A DNA stretch of 64,000 nt, from NCBI GenBank assembly GCA_963732655.1, contig CAVTAI010000017.1:124001-188000 (forward strand). Direction: 5' to 3'. This document shows, one piece after another, positions 54,300 through 63,240 of the stretch (the first letter of the stretch is position 1; the number at the start of each line of letters is the position of its first letter). The notes below the pieces were generated by a model that was given only the letters and a program-made list of their open reading frames with translations, was not told the DNA's origin and searched no databases. The DNA comes from CAVTWS01 sp963732655 (GTDB lineage Bacteria > Actinomycetota > Acidimicrobiia > Acidimicrobiales > SHLQ01). Both the position numbers and the translations under genes were made by a program.

Positions 54300-55922
54300 A
54301 TGTCGCTGTCGGAACGTTTGGCCCGAGCCAAGTCGGGCGTCGAGCCCGAGGCTCCACCCGCCCCGGTTCCCGCGCCCGATCTCGGACCGGTGGACTCCCT
54401 TCTTCCCGTGTGGCAGGTTCCCGAGGCCATCTCGGCTGAACCGATCGCCGCGCCCGTCACGTCGATACCTCTGCCTCCGCCATCGGCTCCGGCACGCCCC
54501 GAGCCCGACTTCCATTCGGGGGCGCCATCAGACGCCTGGGCTCCCACGTCTGCCTCGGTCTCGACCAGCGATCACTGGGCGGCCGAGCCGGTGAGCGGAA
54601 CCCCGTGGCACGACCCGCAGCTGTCCGAGTTCGACGAATCTGTCTCGTCGATCGACGACCTCGACGTTCCGGGATTCGGCGGTCTCCCCCCGCTCCGGGC
54701 CCGTTCGGTGACCGCCGCGCCCAGCGCTGAACCTCCGGCCTGGGCGCCGACTGCGCCGGCTTGGACCACCACCGAAACCGAACCGGTCTGGACGAACACC
54801 GAGGCCGAATCGGCCGCGACGAACACCGAGATCGGTCCCGACGTGGTTCGGCACTCGACCGTGACCGACATCGATGATCCGCTCCGCCCGATCGCGCACG
54901 ACGACATGGCTCCCATCTCGCCGGTGGCCGTTCGGTCTGCGCTGGATCAGCCGGTCATGGACCTGCTGTCCGACCTGTCTCCCCCTCCCCCTCCAGTCGT
55001 CCTCAGTAGGCGACCCCTCCCACCGGCACCCCCGGCGGCCCCGTCGACCCCGGTTGCGCCTTATGAGTCCATCGACGACCGCACCGCTCCGATCGACACG
55101 GCCGAGGACAGCGAGGTCTCGGAGCTGGCGGACGACGAATACGAGTCGCTCGAGGATCGATTCGACATCTACACCGCGACCCGGGCCCCGGGAACACCGG
55201 CCGTCCCTCCGGTCGGACACCCCGCCGATCACATCGATCCCGGTCCAGCGGACGTCGGTCCGTCGACGCTCGAACGGCTTGCCCAGTACGGCGCAAGCCA
55301 GCGGGACGAACCGCACACCTGGTCGCCCGACGTCGCGACCTCGCTGCCCCCGCCCCCACCGCCGCCGGCGGCGGGTCTCGCGGACTGGGTCGTACCGGAC
55401 GAACTGGTCAACTGGGACCCGATTGACCCGGACCCGTCTCCGGCTCCGACGCCCGGGCCGGTGTTCGCGACCGACCGCCCACTCGAAGGGCAGGCGGCGC
55501 TGACCGATCCGCCGCTCAGCCGGGCGACCGACGCCTTTCCGCCCCTCGACCTCTCGCCCCTGGGTTCGAACCCGGTGGGCGCCGGACGAGACGATGACGG
55601 CGACCTGGTCGTCGTCGAGTCGGCCAACAACGAGCTCGATGCCTACTACGCATCGCTGTACCTCAGCGAGGACAGCGAGATCGAGGATGACCGCAAGACA
55701 CGACGAGCTGAGAAGGTCAAGCGCAGCAAGCTTCCCCGCTGGTTGCGTTGGGCCGAGAAGGTGAGCACCCGGAGCAACGAGCGGGATGACGTGGCCAGCG
55801 AGCACGTCTGTCCCGCGTGTGGGGGTCCAGCCAGCGTCGACATCTTGGACCGCAATCGCGGTATCAGGCACATGAGCTGCGACAGCTGCTTCAAGATGTG
55901 GCAGGAGGTCCTGCCCGGCTGA
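54300..55922 (+). CDS. long disordered protein with C-terminal zinc ribbon, 540 aa
   Basis: Not recognised. MSLSERLARAKSG is a short amphipathic start; residues 15-460 are Pro/Ala/Asp-rich low complexity with poly-Pro runs; a basic helix (RRAEKVKRSKLPRWLRWAEK) precedes a zinc ribbon with VCPACGGPA and SCDSCFKMW. The end could bind nucleic acid or a protein partner, while the long acidic linker suggests a scaffold. Start supported by TGAAGGG upstream. Confidence 0.65.
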   Translation: MSLSERLARAKSGVEPEAPPAPVPAPDLGPVDSLLPVWQVPEAISAEPIAAPVTSIPLPPPSAPARPEPDFHSGAPSDAWAPTSASVSTSDHWAAEPVSGTPWHDPQLSEFDESVSSIDDLDVPGFGGLPPLRARSVTAAPSAEPPAWAPTAPAWTTTETEPVWTNTEAESAATNTEIGPDVVRHSTVTDIDDPLRPIAHDDMAPISPVAVRSALDQPVMDLLSDLSPPPPPVVLSRRPLPPAPPAAPSTPVAPYESIDDRTAPIDTAEDSEVSELADDEYESLEDRFDIYTATRAPGTPAVPPVGHPADHIDPGPADVGPSTLERLAQYGASQRDEPHTWSPDVATSLPPPPPPPAAGLADWVVPDELVNWDPIDPDPSPAPTPGPVFATDRPLEGQAALTDPPLSRATDAFPPLDLSPLGSNPVGAGRDDDGDLVVVESANNELDAYYASLYLSEDSEIEDDRKTRRAEKVKRSKLPRWLRWAEKVSTRSNERDDVASEHVCPACGGPASVDILDRNRGIRHMSCDSCFKMWQEVLPG

Positions 55923-55960
55923 CCGGGGGCACGGTGGCCACCAGACTGACGCGATGTGGG

Positions 55961-56674
55961 TCAGCGGCCGAACATCTGGAGCCACTGCTCCACGCTCTTG
56001 GGCATGAACACCACGTTGTTGCGGCGCGTCTCGCCCATCGAGGCCGACGCCGCCGGCGAGTACATGTGGCCAGGGAACAACACAGCGTCGTCTGGCACCT
56101 TGGCCAACTTCTGGGTGAGGCTCTCGTACAGCGCCGCCGAATCTCCGCCCGGAAGGTCGGTGCGGCCGCACCCGTCGAGAAAGAGCGTGTCTCCGGCGAC
56201 CAACCGCTGATCCACCAAGAAGCACTGGCTCCCCGGCGTGTGGCCGGGCGTGTGGATCAGTTCGATACCGATGGCGCCGACCATCAGCGTGTCGCCGCTG
56301 GCGTGAGACACGAGATCGCCGCTGGAGATCCCGGTCACCTTGGCGACGAACTCGGCTTCGGGCGCCTGGACATGCACCGGTACCGACGCGGCCTCGAGCA
56401 CCTCGCGCACCCCGCTGATGCCGTAGCCCATCATGTCGCCGCCCACGTGATCGGGGTGGTGGTGAGTGGCCAACACCCCGGTGAGGGTCATGCCATCACC
56501 GGCCACCAGGTCGAGCAGGCCGGGCACGTCGTAGGCCGGGTCGACGACGACCGCTTCGCCCGTCTCACGGTCGCCGATCAGATAGACGAAGTTCACCATC
56601 TGGCGGGCCAGCATGTTGTCGATGGCGAAGTCTCGCCCGGAGAGCAGCTGCCGGAAGTAGAGGCGGTCGGTCAT
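55961..56674 (-). CDS. metallo-beta-lactamase-fold hydrolase (glyoxalase II-like)
   Basis: 237 aa. Zinc motif THHHPDH (71-77), His in HTPGHTPGS, Asp in VAGDTLFLDGCGR and late His in FPGHMYS. Thiolester hydrolase or persulfide dioxygenase branch. ATG 56674 is six bases after TAACAT (complement of 56681-56686). Convergent with the gene at 54300, divergent from pheA. Confidence 0.9.
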   Translation of the reverse strand: MTDRLYFRQLLSGRDFAIDNMLARQMVNFVYLIGDRETGEAVVVDPAYDVPGLLDLVAGDGMTLTGVLATHHHPDHVGGDMMGYGISGVREVLEAASVPVHVQAPEAEFVAKVTGISSGDLVSHASGDTLMVGAIGIELIHTPGHTPGSQCFLVDQRLVAGDTLFLDGCGRTDLPGGDSAALYESLTQKLAKVPDDAVLFPGHMYSPAASASMGETRRNNVVFMPKSVEQWLQMFGR

Positions 56675-56757
56675 GCGTACATGTTAGAGAGCGGCGCGTG
56701 AGGGACACCGACCGGCGCTCTCATGGGTCACGGCTCGGGCCGCTATCCTCCTCGACG

Positions 56758-57708
56758 GTGAGTGCCGCTGATCATCCCGCCCGGCCCGTGCTGGGCTACC
56801 TCGGTCCTGCCGGCACCTTCACCGAACAAGCCCTGCTCACGCAACACGATTTGCGCGAGCACGAGCTCCGACTCATGCCGTCGTTCGCCGCTGTCGTGGC
56901 CGGGGTGTCAGGCGGTGAGCTCGACCTCGGGTTCATGGCGATCGAGAACGCCATCGAAGGCACCGTCAACGTGACGCAGGACGCCTTGGCCTTCGACACC
57001 GACCTGCTCATCCAACGCGAAGTCGTCATCTCCGTCGAGCTCAACCTCATCGCACCGGCCGGCACGGATCTCCGGACCATCACCACTGTCGTGTCCTTCC
57101 CTCACGCCACCGGTCAGTGCCGGGAGTTCCTCAGTCGCCAGCTCCCCGGTGTCGCAGAAGAGGCCGCCAATTCCACCGCCGATGCGGTGCGGCAGCTGGC
57201 CGAGCATCCGCAGGACGGCTGGGCCGCCATCGGAGCGGCTCGCGCCGCCGACTTGTACGGACTCGAGATCCTGGCTCCGGACATCGGCGACCACGACCAC
57301 AACCAGACACGCTTCGTCGTCGTGGCCCGTGACGGTGTCCCCCGACCCTCCGGTCACGACAAGACCTCGCTCGTCATCTTCCAGCGCGCCGACCGACCCG
57401 GCAGCCTCCTCGCCATCCTCCAGGAGTTCGCGGCGCGTTCGATCAACTTGAGCCGCCTCGAGTCACGTCCGACTCGCCGCGGCCTCGGCGACTACTGCTT
57501 TCTCATCGACGCCGACGGGCACATCGCCGACGAGTTGGTGGCCGACTGCCTGCGGGCGCTCTACGCCGAGCAGGAGTCGATCAAGTTCTTGGGCTCCTAT
57601 CCCGCCGCCGGCGATCACGCGTCCGCCGTACGCGCCGAGGTCACCGATTCGTGGCGCAAGGCCGCCGAGTGGATCGAGAACCTCCGCGCCAAGATGGAAG
57701 GAGACTGA
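56758..57708 (+). CDS. pheA: prephenate dehydratase
   Basis: 316 aa. PDT domain (1-185) starting GYLGPAGTFTEQALL, with ENAIEGTVNVTQDAL and the catalytic Thr in NQTRFVVVA; then an ACT domain (about 205-280, RPGSLLAILQEFAA and ESRP) for feedback by phenylalanine. Converts prephenate to phenylpyruvate. GTG 56758 follows TATCCT (56744-56749) by eight bases. Confidence 0.95.
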   Translation: MSAADHPARPVLGYLGPAGTFTEQALLTQHDLREHELRLMPSFAAVVAGVSGGELDLGFMAIENAIEGTVNVTQDALAFDTDLLIQREVVISVELNLIAPAGTDLRTITTVVSFPHATGQCREFLSRQLPGVAEEAANSTADAVRQLAEHPQDGWAAIGAARAADLYGLEILAPDIGDHDHNQTRFVVVARDGVPRPSGHDKTSLVIFQRADRPGSLLAILQEFAARSINLSRLESRPTRRGLGDYCFLIDADGHIADELVADCLRALYAEQESIKFLGSYPAAGDHASAVRAEVTDSWRKAAEWIENLRAKMEGD

Positions 57709-57709
57709 C

Positions 57710-58549
57710 GTGAGCGGCTCGTGGCAGACCGATCCGAGCGGGCACCACCAGTACCGTTGGTGGGACGGAACCGACTGGACCGCCGCAGTGAGCGACAACG
57801 GGATCCAGTCCACCGATCCTCTCCGTGCGCCAGCTGTCACCGCGCCGGTGACCATCGCCGGCCCCACGGGCCCGACCAACGGCTCGGGGAGTCGGTGGAT
57901 GTTCGTCGCGGCGGGGCTCGTCGTCCTGGCGGGCGTCGGGATCGGCGCGGCCCTGGCGATGCGCGGCGGCGAGGACACCGCGGCGGACGGCGACGAGAGC
58001 GACAACTCAGACAGCTCAGACAGCTCAGACAGCTCAGACGAACCCGACATCACCGACCAGAGCGACGATCGCGCCAGCGCGGACGAGCGCGGCGTCGAGG
58101 GTGAGCTCGTCGAGGACGAAGATGGTCAGTGGTCCATGGTCATCAACGGGGACTGGGATGAGGGCACGATCCAGATCGGCGACGCCTTTTGGACGACCGG
58201 CACCGGGTCGGACCTCTTCCAGGACAACCTCAACATCTTCGTCGAGGACTTCAATGGCCAGGCGATCGATCTCCAGGGGTACGTCGACTTCAGCGTCGCC
58301 AACCTTCCGACGCTCCTGCCCGATGCCGAGTTCATCAGCGATGAGCTCGTGGAGACCCCAGACGGGGCCGAGGTCGCCGTGTTGGAGTACGAATCCCCGA
58401 ATGCGTCTGGTCAGCTACTACGTTTCCTCGGCGTGATCGCCGTGGGGGACGACCACGCGGTCACGTCGACCTTCGCGTCCGAGGCGGACAGGTTTTCTGA
58501 CGCCATCGCCGACGTCCGGCCGTACATGGAGTCGCTCCGCGCCGAATGA
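57710..58549 (+). CDS. DUF2510-containing membrane protein, 279 aa
   Basis: N-terminal DUF2510 motif WQTDPSGHHQYRWWDGTDWT, a TM helix at about 63-83, an Asp/Ser-rich repeat (DSSDSSDSSDE, from a 9-bp DNA repeat) and an extracytoplasmic domain of about 130 residues (residues 145-279) resembling PsbP/DUF1795-type folds. GTG start with GGAAGGAGACTGAC upstream; it begins one base after the pheA stop. The stop codon lies in the first unit of the 31-bp minisatellite. Confidence 0.75.
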   Translation: MSGSWQTDPSGHHQYRWWDGTDWTAAVSDNGIQSTDPLRAPAVTAPVTIAGPTGPTNGSGSRWMFVAAGLVVLAGVGIGAALAMRGGEDTAADGDESDNSDSSDSSDSSDEPDITDQSDDRASADERGVEGELVEDEDGQWSMVINGDWDEGTIQIGDAFWTTGTGSDLFQDNLNIFVEDFNGQAIDLQGYVDFSVANLPTLLPDAEFISDELVETPDGAEVAVLEYESPNASGQLLRFLGVIAVGDDHAVTSTFASEADRFSDAIADVRPYMESLRAE

Positions 58550-58784
58550 GGCGCGACAGGTCAGCGCCAGCGCCGAATGAGGCGCGACAGGTCAGCGCCA
58601 GCGCCGAATGAGGCGCGACAGGTCAGCGCCAGCGCCGAATGAGGCGCGACAGGTCAGCGCCAGCGCCGAATGAGGCGCGACAGGTCAGCGCCAGCGCCGA
58701 ATGAGGCGCGACAGGTCAGCGCCAGCGCCGAATGAGGCGCGACAGGTCAGCGCCAGCGCCGAATGAGGCGCGACAGGTCAGCGC
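58540..58784. repeat. 31-bp minisatellite, 8 copies, joining two convergent gene ends
   Basis: Units begin at 58540, 58571, 58602, 58633, 58664, 58695, 58726 and 58757 with no visible divergence until the last four bases. Each unit contains GGCGC...GCGCC, which can fold as a hairpin, plus a TGA on the plus strand and a TGA on the minus strand. The first unit carries the stop of the DUF2510 gene, the last carries the stop of the universal stress protein gene. Confidence 0.97.
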
Positions 58785-59608
58785 GGCAGGTGGGGAGGCC
58801 GGGTGACCAGCACGGGGCAGGGCGAGCGGTGGACGATGTCCATGGCCACGCTGCCGATCAGCACTCGGTCGAGGCCGGTGGCTCCGTGCGTGCTGACGAT
58901 GGCGAGTGACGCCTGCTCGCTCTCCAGGTGATCGACGATCGCCCGGCCTGGATGTTTGCCGTGCAGGACCTCGTAGTTCACCGGTCGGCCCAGGTCGGCC
59001 TCGATACGGCGGGCCATCCGGTGGGGGTAGCCAGACTCGCTCGGCAGGTCTCCCGCATTGGTGACGCTGCGGGCCATCTCCTGCTGGGCCTCGGGATCGG
59101 CGACGATCACCACCTCGACAGGATCGTGGAGCGCGATCGCCCAACTGGTGGCGATGGGAAGGGCTGCCTCGGCGGTCGACGAGCCATCGACACACACCAC
59201 CATCGACCCCTCCGGTCGGAACCGGGCCACATCGCATTCGGGTCCGACCACGAGCAGCGGGTCGACGTAGCGGCGCAGCACTCCCTCCGCCACGCTCCCC
59301 AGGGCGGCCCCGATATGGCTTCGGCCCGTGCTCGACATGCACACCAGCGTGCCCGGCCGTTGCTCGACCTCGGCGGCGATGGCGTCGGCGACATCATCGG
59401 CCGAGCCGACGGCGACCTCGGCCCCGGTCACCCCGCTCTCGGTGACCTGTCGCTCGATCTGACCGAGAAGGTCGGCGACGCTGGCGGGACTCGCCCAGCC
59501 CACGATCCGCAGGGGAGCGTCGAAGGTCGTCGACAATCGTTGCGCGACGGACAGGGCCCGCGCGGCGACCGCCGAGCCGTCGAGGGGTACGAGGATCTGC
59601 GTGTACAT
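58778..59608 (-). CDS. universal stress protein, two UspA domains
   Basis: 276 aa. Domain 1 starts MYTQILVPLDGSAVAARAL; domain 2 starts VVCVDGSSTAEAAL and ends with the ATP motif GATGLDRVLIGSVAMDIVHRS. A matching STGRSHIGAALGSVAEGVLR is in domain 1, so both probably bind ATP. ATG 59608 has GGAGGCACC upstream. Such tandem Usp genes belong to hypoxia/dormancy regulons in mycobacteria. Confidence 0.93.
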   Translation of the reverse strand: MYTQILVPLDGSAVAARALSVAQRLSTTFDAPLRIVGWASPASVADLLGQIERQVTESGVTGAEVAVGSADDVADAIAAEVEQRPGTLVCMSSTGRSHIGAALGSVAEGVLRRYVDPLLVVGPECDVARFRPEGSMVVCVDGSSTAEAALPIATSWAIALHDPVEVVIVADPEAQQEMARSVTNAGDLPSESGYPHRMARRIEADLGRPVNYEVLHGKHPGRAIVDHLESEQASLAIVSTHGATGLDRVLIGSVAMDIVHRSPCPVLVTRPPHLPR

Positions 59609-59740
59609 GGTGCCTCCGGATCGCCGGCCGTTGGAGCGTGCCCAACTCCGGTCCCAGCCGAAACGTAGGTCGCACACGCCCACCGGACAATGGACCAAGG
59701 TCATGGGTGCACGTCGGCCCGTCGTCGTACGTTCAGTCTC

Positions 59741-60949
59741 GTGATGCACGGCTTTCACATCGGCCGCGTGCGCGGCATCGATCTCCGGATCCACTGGAGC
59801 GTCCTGGTCATCTACTGGCTGGTGGGCTCCTCGCTCGCCACGTCCGTGTTCCCCGACGCCGCCCCCGGTTCCTCGGATGCTGCTTACTGGGCGGCCGGGA
59901 TCGCGTCGGCAACCGTCTTCCTCGCCACGCTGGTCGCGCACGAGCTCGGCCACTCCGTCATCGCCCAACGCAACCGGGTGACCGTCGACAGCGTGACGCT
60001 CTGGTTCCTCGGCGGTGTCGCGTCACTGGGCAGCGCGCCGGACAATCCGGGCAGCGCCTTGCGCATCGCGGCGGCCGGGCCGGCCGTGAGTGGGGTGCTC
60101 GCGGCTGCGTTCATCGCCACCAGCGGCGTCCTGGGCCAGATCGGCATCGATCAGCTCGTCGTCGAGTCCCTCCTATGGATCGGGTCGATCAACCTCGTCC
60201 TCGCCATCTTCAACCTCCTACCGGCGTTCCCCCTCGACGGCGGGCGCATCTACCACGCGTGGGTTTGGGCGAGGGAGCGAGATGTCGACATCGCCACCAG
60301 GCGGGCGGCGGCGCTGGGTCATCGGCTGGGGACGGCGCTGGTGGTGCTGGGCGTGATCGAGGCGGTCACGTTGTCCGCCATCAGCGGGCTCTGGCTGGCC
60401 ATGATCGGCTGGTTCATACGCGAGGCCGGCCAGGCCGAGGCCCGAGGCACACAGCTCACGGCCCTCCTCGAAGGTTTTCAGGTCGATGATGTGATGACCC
60501 CTGAACCGGTGTCGATTCCCGGCACATGGACGATCCAGGAGTTCGTGACCCATCACGTGTCGACCGGCCGCCATGCCTCCTATCCGGTGCTCGATGCAGG
60601 TGGGCGGCTCGTCGGGCTCATCGGGCTGGCCGAGGTGAGGCGCCTGCCGGTCGAGCGGTGGGCGACCACCCCGGTCAGCAATGCAGCCCAGGCTCTCGAA
60701 CGTGTGCCTGTTGTTGCGCCAGGGGACGGCCTCCCGAAACTGTCCGTTGCACTCGGCCCTTCCAACGCCAGCCGAGCCTTGGTCATGGAATCAGGTCGTC
60801 TCGTCGGCATCGTCGCTCCATCCGACCTGGCCCGCCTCGTCGTCAGCCTGCAGGCCATGGCCGAGATCGACCCACAATCCGGAGGCCAGTCCACCGGCGG
60901 GGCCCGACGGGCGTCGAGATTCCGCTCCGACAGAAAGGATCCGACATGA
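59741..60949 (+). CDS. site-2 protease family (M50) metalloprotease with CBS pair
   Basis: 402 aa. Membrane helices in 1-230 with zinc motif HELGH and the late NLLPAFPLDGGRIYHA, which supplies the third ligand Asp; then two CBS domains (about 245-385) that may bind adenosine nucleotides. Could cleave anti-sigma factors or other membrane proteins. GTG 59741 is seven bases after TACGTT (59728-59733); ATG 59744 follows directly. Confidence 0.92.
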   Translation: MMHGFHIGRVRGIDLRIHWSVLVIYWLVGSSLATSVFPDAAPGSSDAAYWAAGIASATVFLATLVAHELGHSVIAQRNRVTVDSVTLWFLGGVASLGSAPDNPGSALRIAAAGPAVSGVLAAAFIATSGVLGQIGIDQLVVESLLWIGSINLVLAIFNLLPAFPLDGGRIYHAWVWARERDVDIATRRAAALGHRLGTALVVLGVIEAVTLSAISGLWLAMIGWFIREAGQAEARGTQLTALLEGFQVDDVMTPEPVSIPGTWTIQEFVTHHVSTGRHASYPVLDAGGRLVGLIGLAEVRRLPVERWATTPVSNAAQALERVPVVAPGDGLPKLSVALGPSNASRALVMESGRLVGIVAPSDLARLVVSLQAMAEIDPQSGGQSTGGARRASRFRSDRKDPT

Positions 60950-63240
60950 CCAACGATGACGAGGCCGTGATTCCGCTCGACCAGCTCCATCTGACCGATG
61001 TGGCGCGCGCCGGCGGCAAGGGCGCCAACCTCGGTGAGCTGCGCGCTGCCGGCTTCCCGGTCCCCGACGGTTTCGTCGTCACCGCGTCGGCGTACCTCGA
61101 TGCCATCGATCGAGCCGGGATCCGCGACGAGCTGTGCTCGATCACCACCGGCGCGCCCTCTCGACCCTACGAGCAGCTGGACGACGACGCCGGCCAGGCC
61201 CGACGTCTGGTGACCGGCTCACCCGTTCCGGACGACCTGGCGACCGAGATCACTGCGGCGTACCTGCGGCTCGGCGCCGATCAAGCGGTCGCCATCCGAT
61301 CCTCCGCCACTGCCGAAGACGCCGCGGAAACATCGTTCGCGGGCATGAACGCATCATTCACGAACGTCGTTGGTGCTCGATCCGTAACGGAGCGGGTCCT
61401 GAGCTGCTGGGAGTCGCTCTGGGGCGATCGGTCCGTCGCCTATCGCGCCGAGAACGGCCTCACCGACGAGCCGGCCATCGCCGTGATCGTTCAGAAGATG
61501 GTTCCGTCAGATCGCTCTGGCGTCATGTTCACCGTTGACCCCGGTGATCCGGCTCGTGAACACTTGGTGATCGAAGGCGCACTCGGGCTCGGTGAGGTCG
61601 TGGTGTCGGGAGCAGTCGAACCCGACACCTACCGCGTCGACCGGGCAACGGGCCGAGTACGGGAGATCCGTATCGGTCGTCAGAGCTTCCTGCTGCGGCG
61701 CGGCCCATCTGGCGATGAACGGGTGGACCTCGACGCTGCGGCCGGCGACCGGCGGGTGCTGTCCGACGAGGAGATAAGCGAAGTGGCCGCGGTCGGTCTG
61801 CGCATCGAGGAGCACTACGGCGTGCCACAGGACGTGGAGTGGGCGTTTGCCGGCGACGAGCTGTTCGTCGTGCAGTCCCGGCCTATCACGGCCATGAGCG
61901 CGGAGCCCTCCCACGAGCTCACCGATGTCGCTCTCCACGGCCTCGGAGTCGGGCGCTCCACGGCCTCGGGAGTGGTACGGATCATCGCCACGCCGGCCGA
62001 CGGGCGCCGCCTCCAGGCCGGTGAGGTGTTGGTGGCGGAGATGACCTCGCCGGACTGGATGCCGACCCTTCGCCGGGCGGCAGCTCTCATCACCGACGCC
62101 GGGGGCTCGACCTGTCACGCCGCAATCGTGGCTCGAGAGCTGGGCATCCCCGGCGTCGTCGGGACACGTCAAGCGACGACGGTGCTGCGCGATGGCGATG
62201 TCGTGACCGTCGATGCCGCCGTCGGCAAGGTCTTCCGCGGACGGGTGGCCGACCTGTCACCGGTCCACGTGCCCGCCACCATCAGTGCATTTCCGCGGTC
62301 GGGCCGTCCCGATGAGGAACGGGCCAGCAACGAACCACTCGCCACACGCTTGTACGTGAATGTGGCACTTCCCGAACGGGCAGTGGCGGCGGCCGCCCTT
62401 CCCGTCGACGGTGTCGGCCTCCTCCGTGGTGAGCTGATGCAGACCACGGCGCTCGACGGACGTCATCCGAAGGCCATGATCGCAGACGGGCGCTCCGAGG
62501 AGTTCGTGACCGCGATGAGCGCGGGCTTGCTCACCGTGGCCGGAGCATTCGCCCCCCGGCCGGTGGTGTACCGCACCATGGACTTCCGCACCAACGAGTT
62601 CCGGAACCTGGAAGGCGGCGATCGGTTCGAGCCTCACGAGGAGAACCCCATGATCGGGTTCCGCGGCTGCTTCCGTTACATCCGCGAACCTGAGGTGTTC
62701 GCTCTCGAGCTGGCCGCGCTGGCTCGAGCGCGGGACCAGTCACCAAACCTCCACGTGATGATCCCGTTCGTGCGGACCGCCTGGGAACTCGAGGCATGCC
62801 TGGAGGCGGTCGACGCCAGCCCCCTCGGGAGCCAGCGCGGCATGTTGCGCTGGGTCATGGCCGAGGTGCCATCGGTCATCTACCGGATCGGCGACTATGC
62901 CGCGTTGGGTATCGACGGCGTGTCGATCGGCTCGAACGACCTGACGCAGCTGATGCTCGGCGTCGACCGCGACTCGGGCGTGTGCGCCGAGCTGTTCGAC
63001 GAGGCCGACGCCGCGGTGCTGTGGGCCATCGGAGAGATCATCACCGCGTGCCGGGCTCACGGTCTGACGTCATCGCTGTGCGGACAAGCACCCTCCAATC
63101 GGCCATCGTTCGCCGAGCACCTCGTGTCGCTCGGTATCGATTCCATCTCTGTCGATCCCGATGCGGCGATGGACGCCCGGAGGGTCATCGCCGATGCGGA
63201 GCGTCGACTTCTCGTGCGGGCCGCTCGAGGTGATCGATGA
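60946..63240 (+). CDS. ppsA: phosphoenolpyruvate synthase-like (PEP-utilising) enzyme
   Basis: 764 aa. N-terminal ATP-binding domain (VAIRSSATAEDAAETSFAG), central phospho-His domain (DAGGSTCHAAIVARELGIPG, His in TCHAA) and C-terminal PEP/pyruvate barrel (GVDRDSG, SLCGQAPS). Interconverts pyruvate, ATP and PEP. The usual SNDLTQ motif is present. ATG overlaps the stop of the protease gene; AAAGGATCCGAC upstream. In many actinomycetes this set is co-regulated with Usp genes under low oxygen. Confidence 0.92.
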   Translation: MTNDDEAVIPLDQLHLTDVARAGGKGANLGELRAAGFPVPDGFVVTASAYLDAIDRAGIRDELCSITTGAPSRPYEQLDDDAGQARRLVTGSPVPDDLATEITAAYLRLGADQAVAIRSSATAEDAAETSFAGMNASFTNVVGARSVTERVLSCWESLWGDRSVAYRAENGLTDEPAIAVIVQKMVPSDRSGVMFTVDPGDPAREHLVIEGALGLGEVVVSGAVEPDTYRVDRATGRVREIRIGRQSFLLRRGPSGDERVDLDAAAGDRRVLSDEEISEVAAVGLRIEEHYGVPQDVEWAFAGDELFVVQSRPITAMSAEPSHELTDVALHGLGVGRSTASGVVRIIATPADGRRLQAGEVLVAEMTSPDWMPTLRRAAALITDAGGSTCHAAIVARELGIPGVVGTRQATTVLRDGDVVTVDAAVGKVFRGRVADLSPVHVPATISAFPRSGRPDEERASNEPLATRLYVNVALPERAVAAAALPVDGVGLLRGELMQTTALDGRHPKAMIADGRSEEFVTAMSAGLLTVAGAFAPRPVVYRTMDFRTNEFRNLEGGDRFEPHEENPMIGFRGCFRYIREPEVFALELAALARARDQSPNLHVMIPFVRTAWELEACLEAVDASPLGSQRGMLRWVMAEVPSVIYRIGDYAALGIDGVSIGSNDLTQLMLGVDRDSGVCAELFDEADAAVLWAIGEIITACRAHGLTSSLCGQAPSNRPSFAEHLVSLGIDSISVDPDAAMDARRVIADAERRLLVRAARGDR

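Noticed and set aside
58540..58784. 31-bp repeats as a CRISPR array
   Set aside because: Units are directly adjacent with no spacer sequence; it is a minisatellite.
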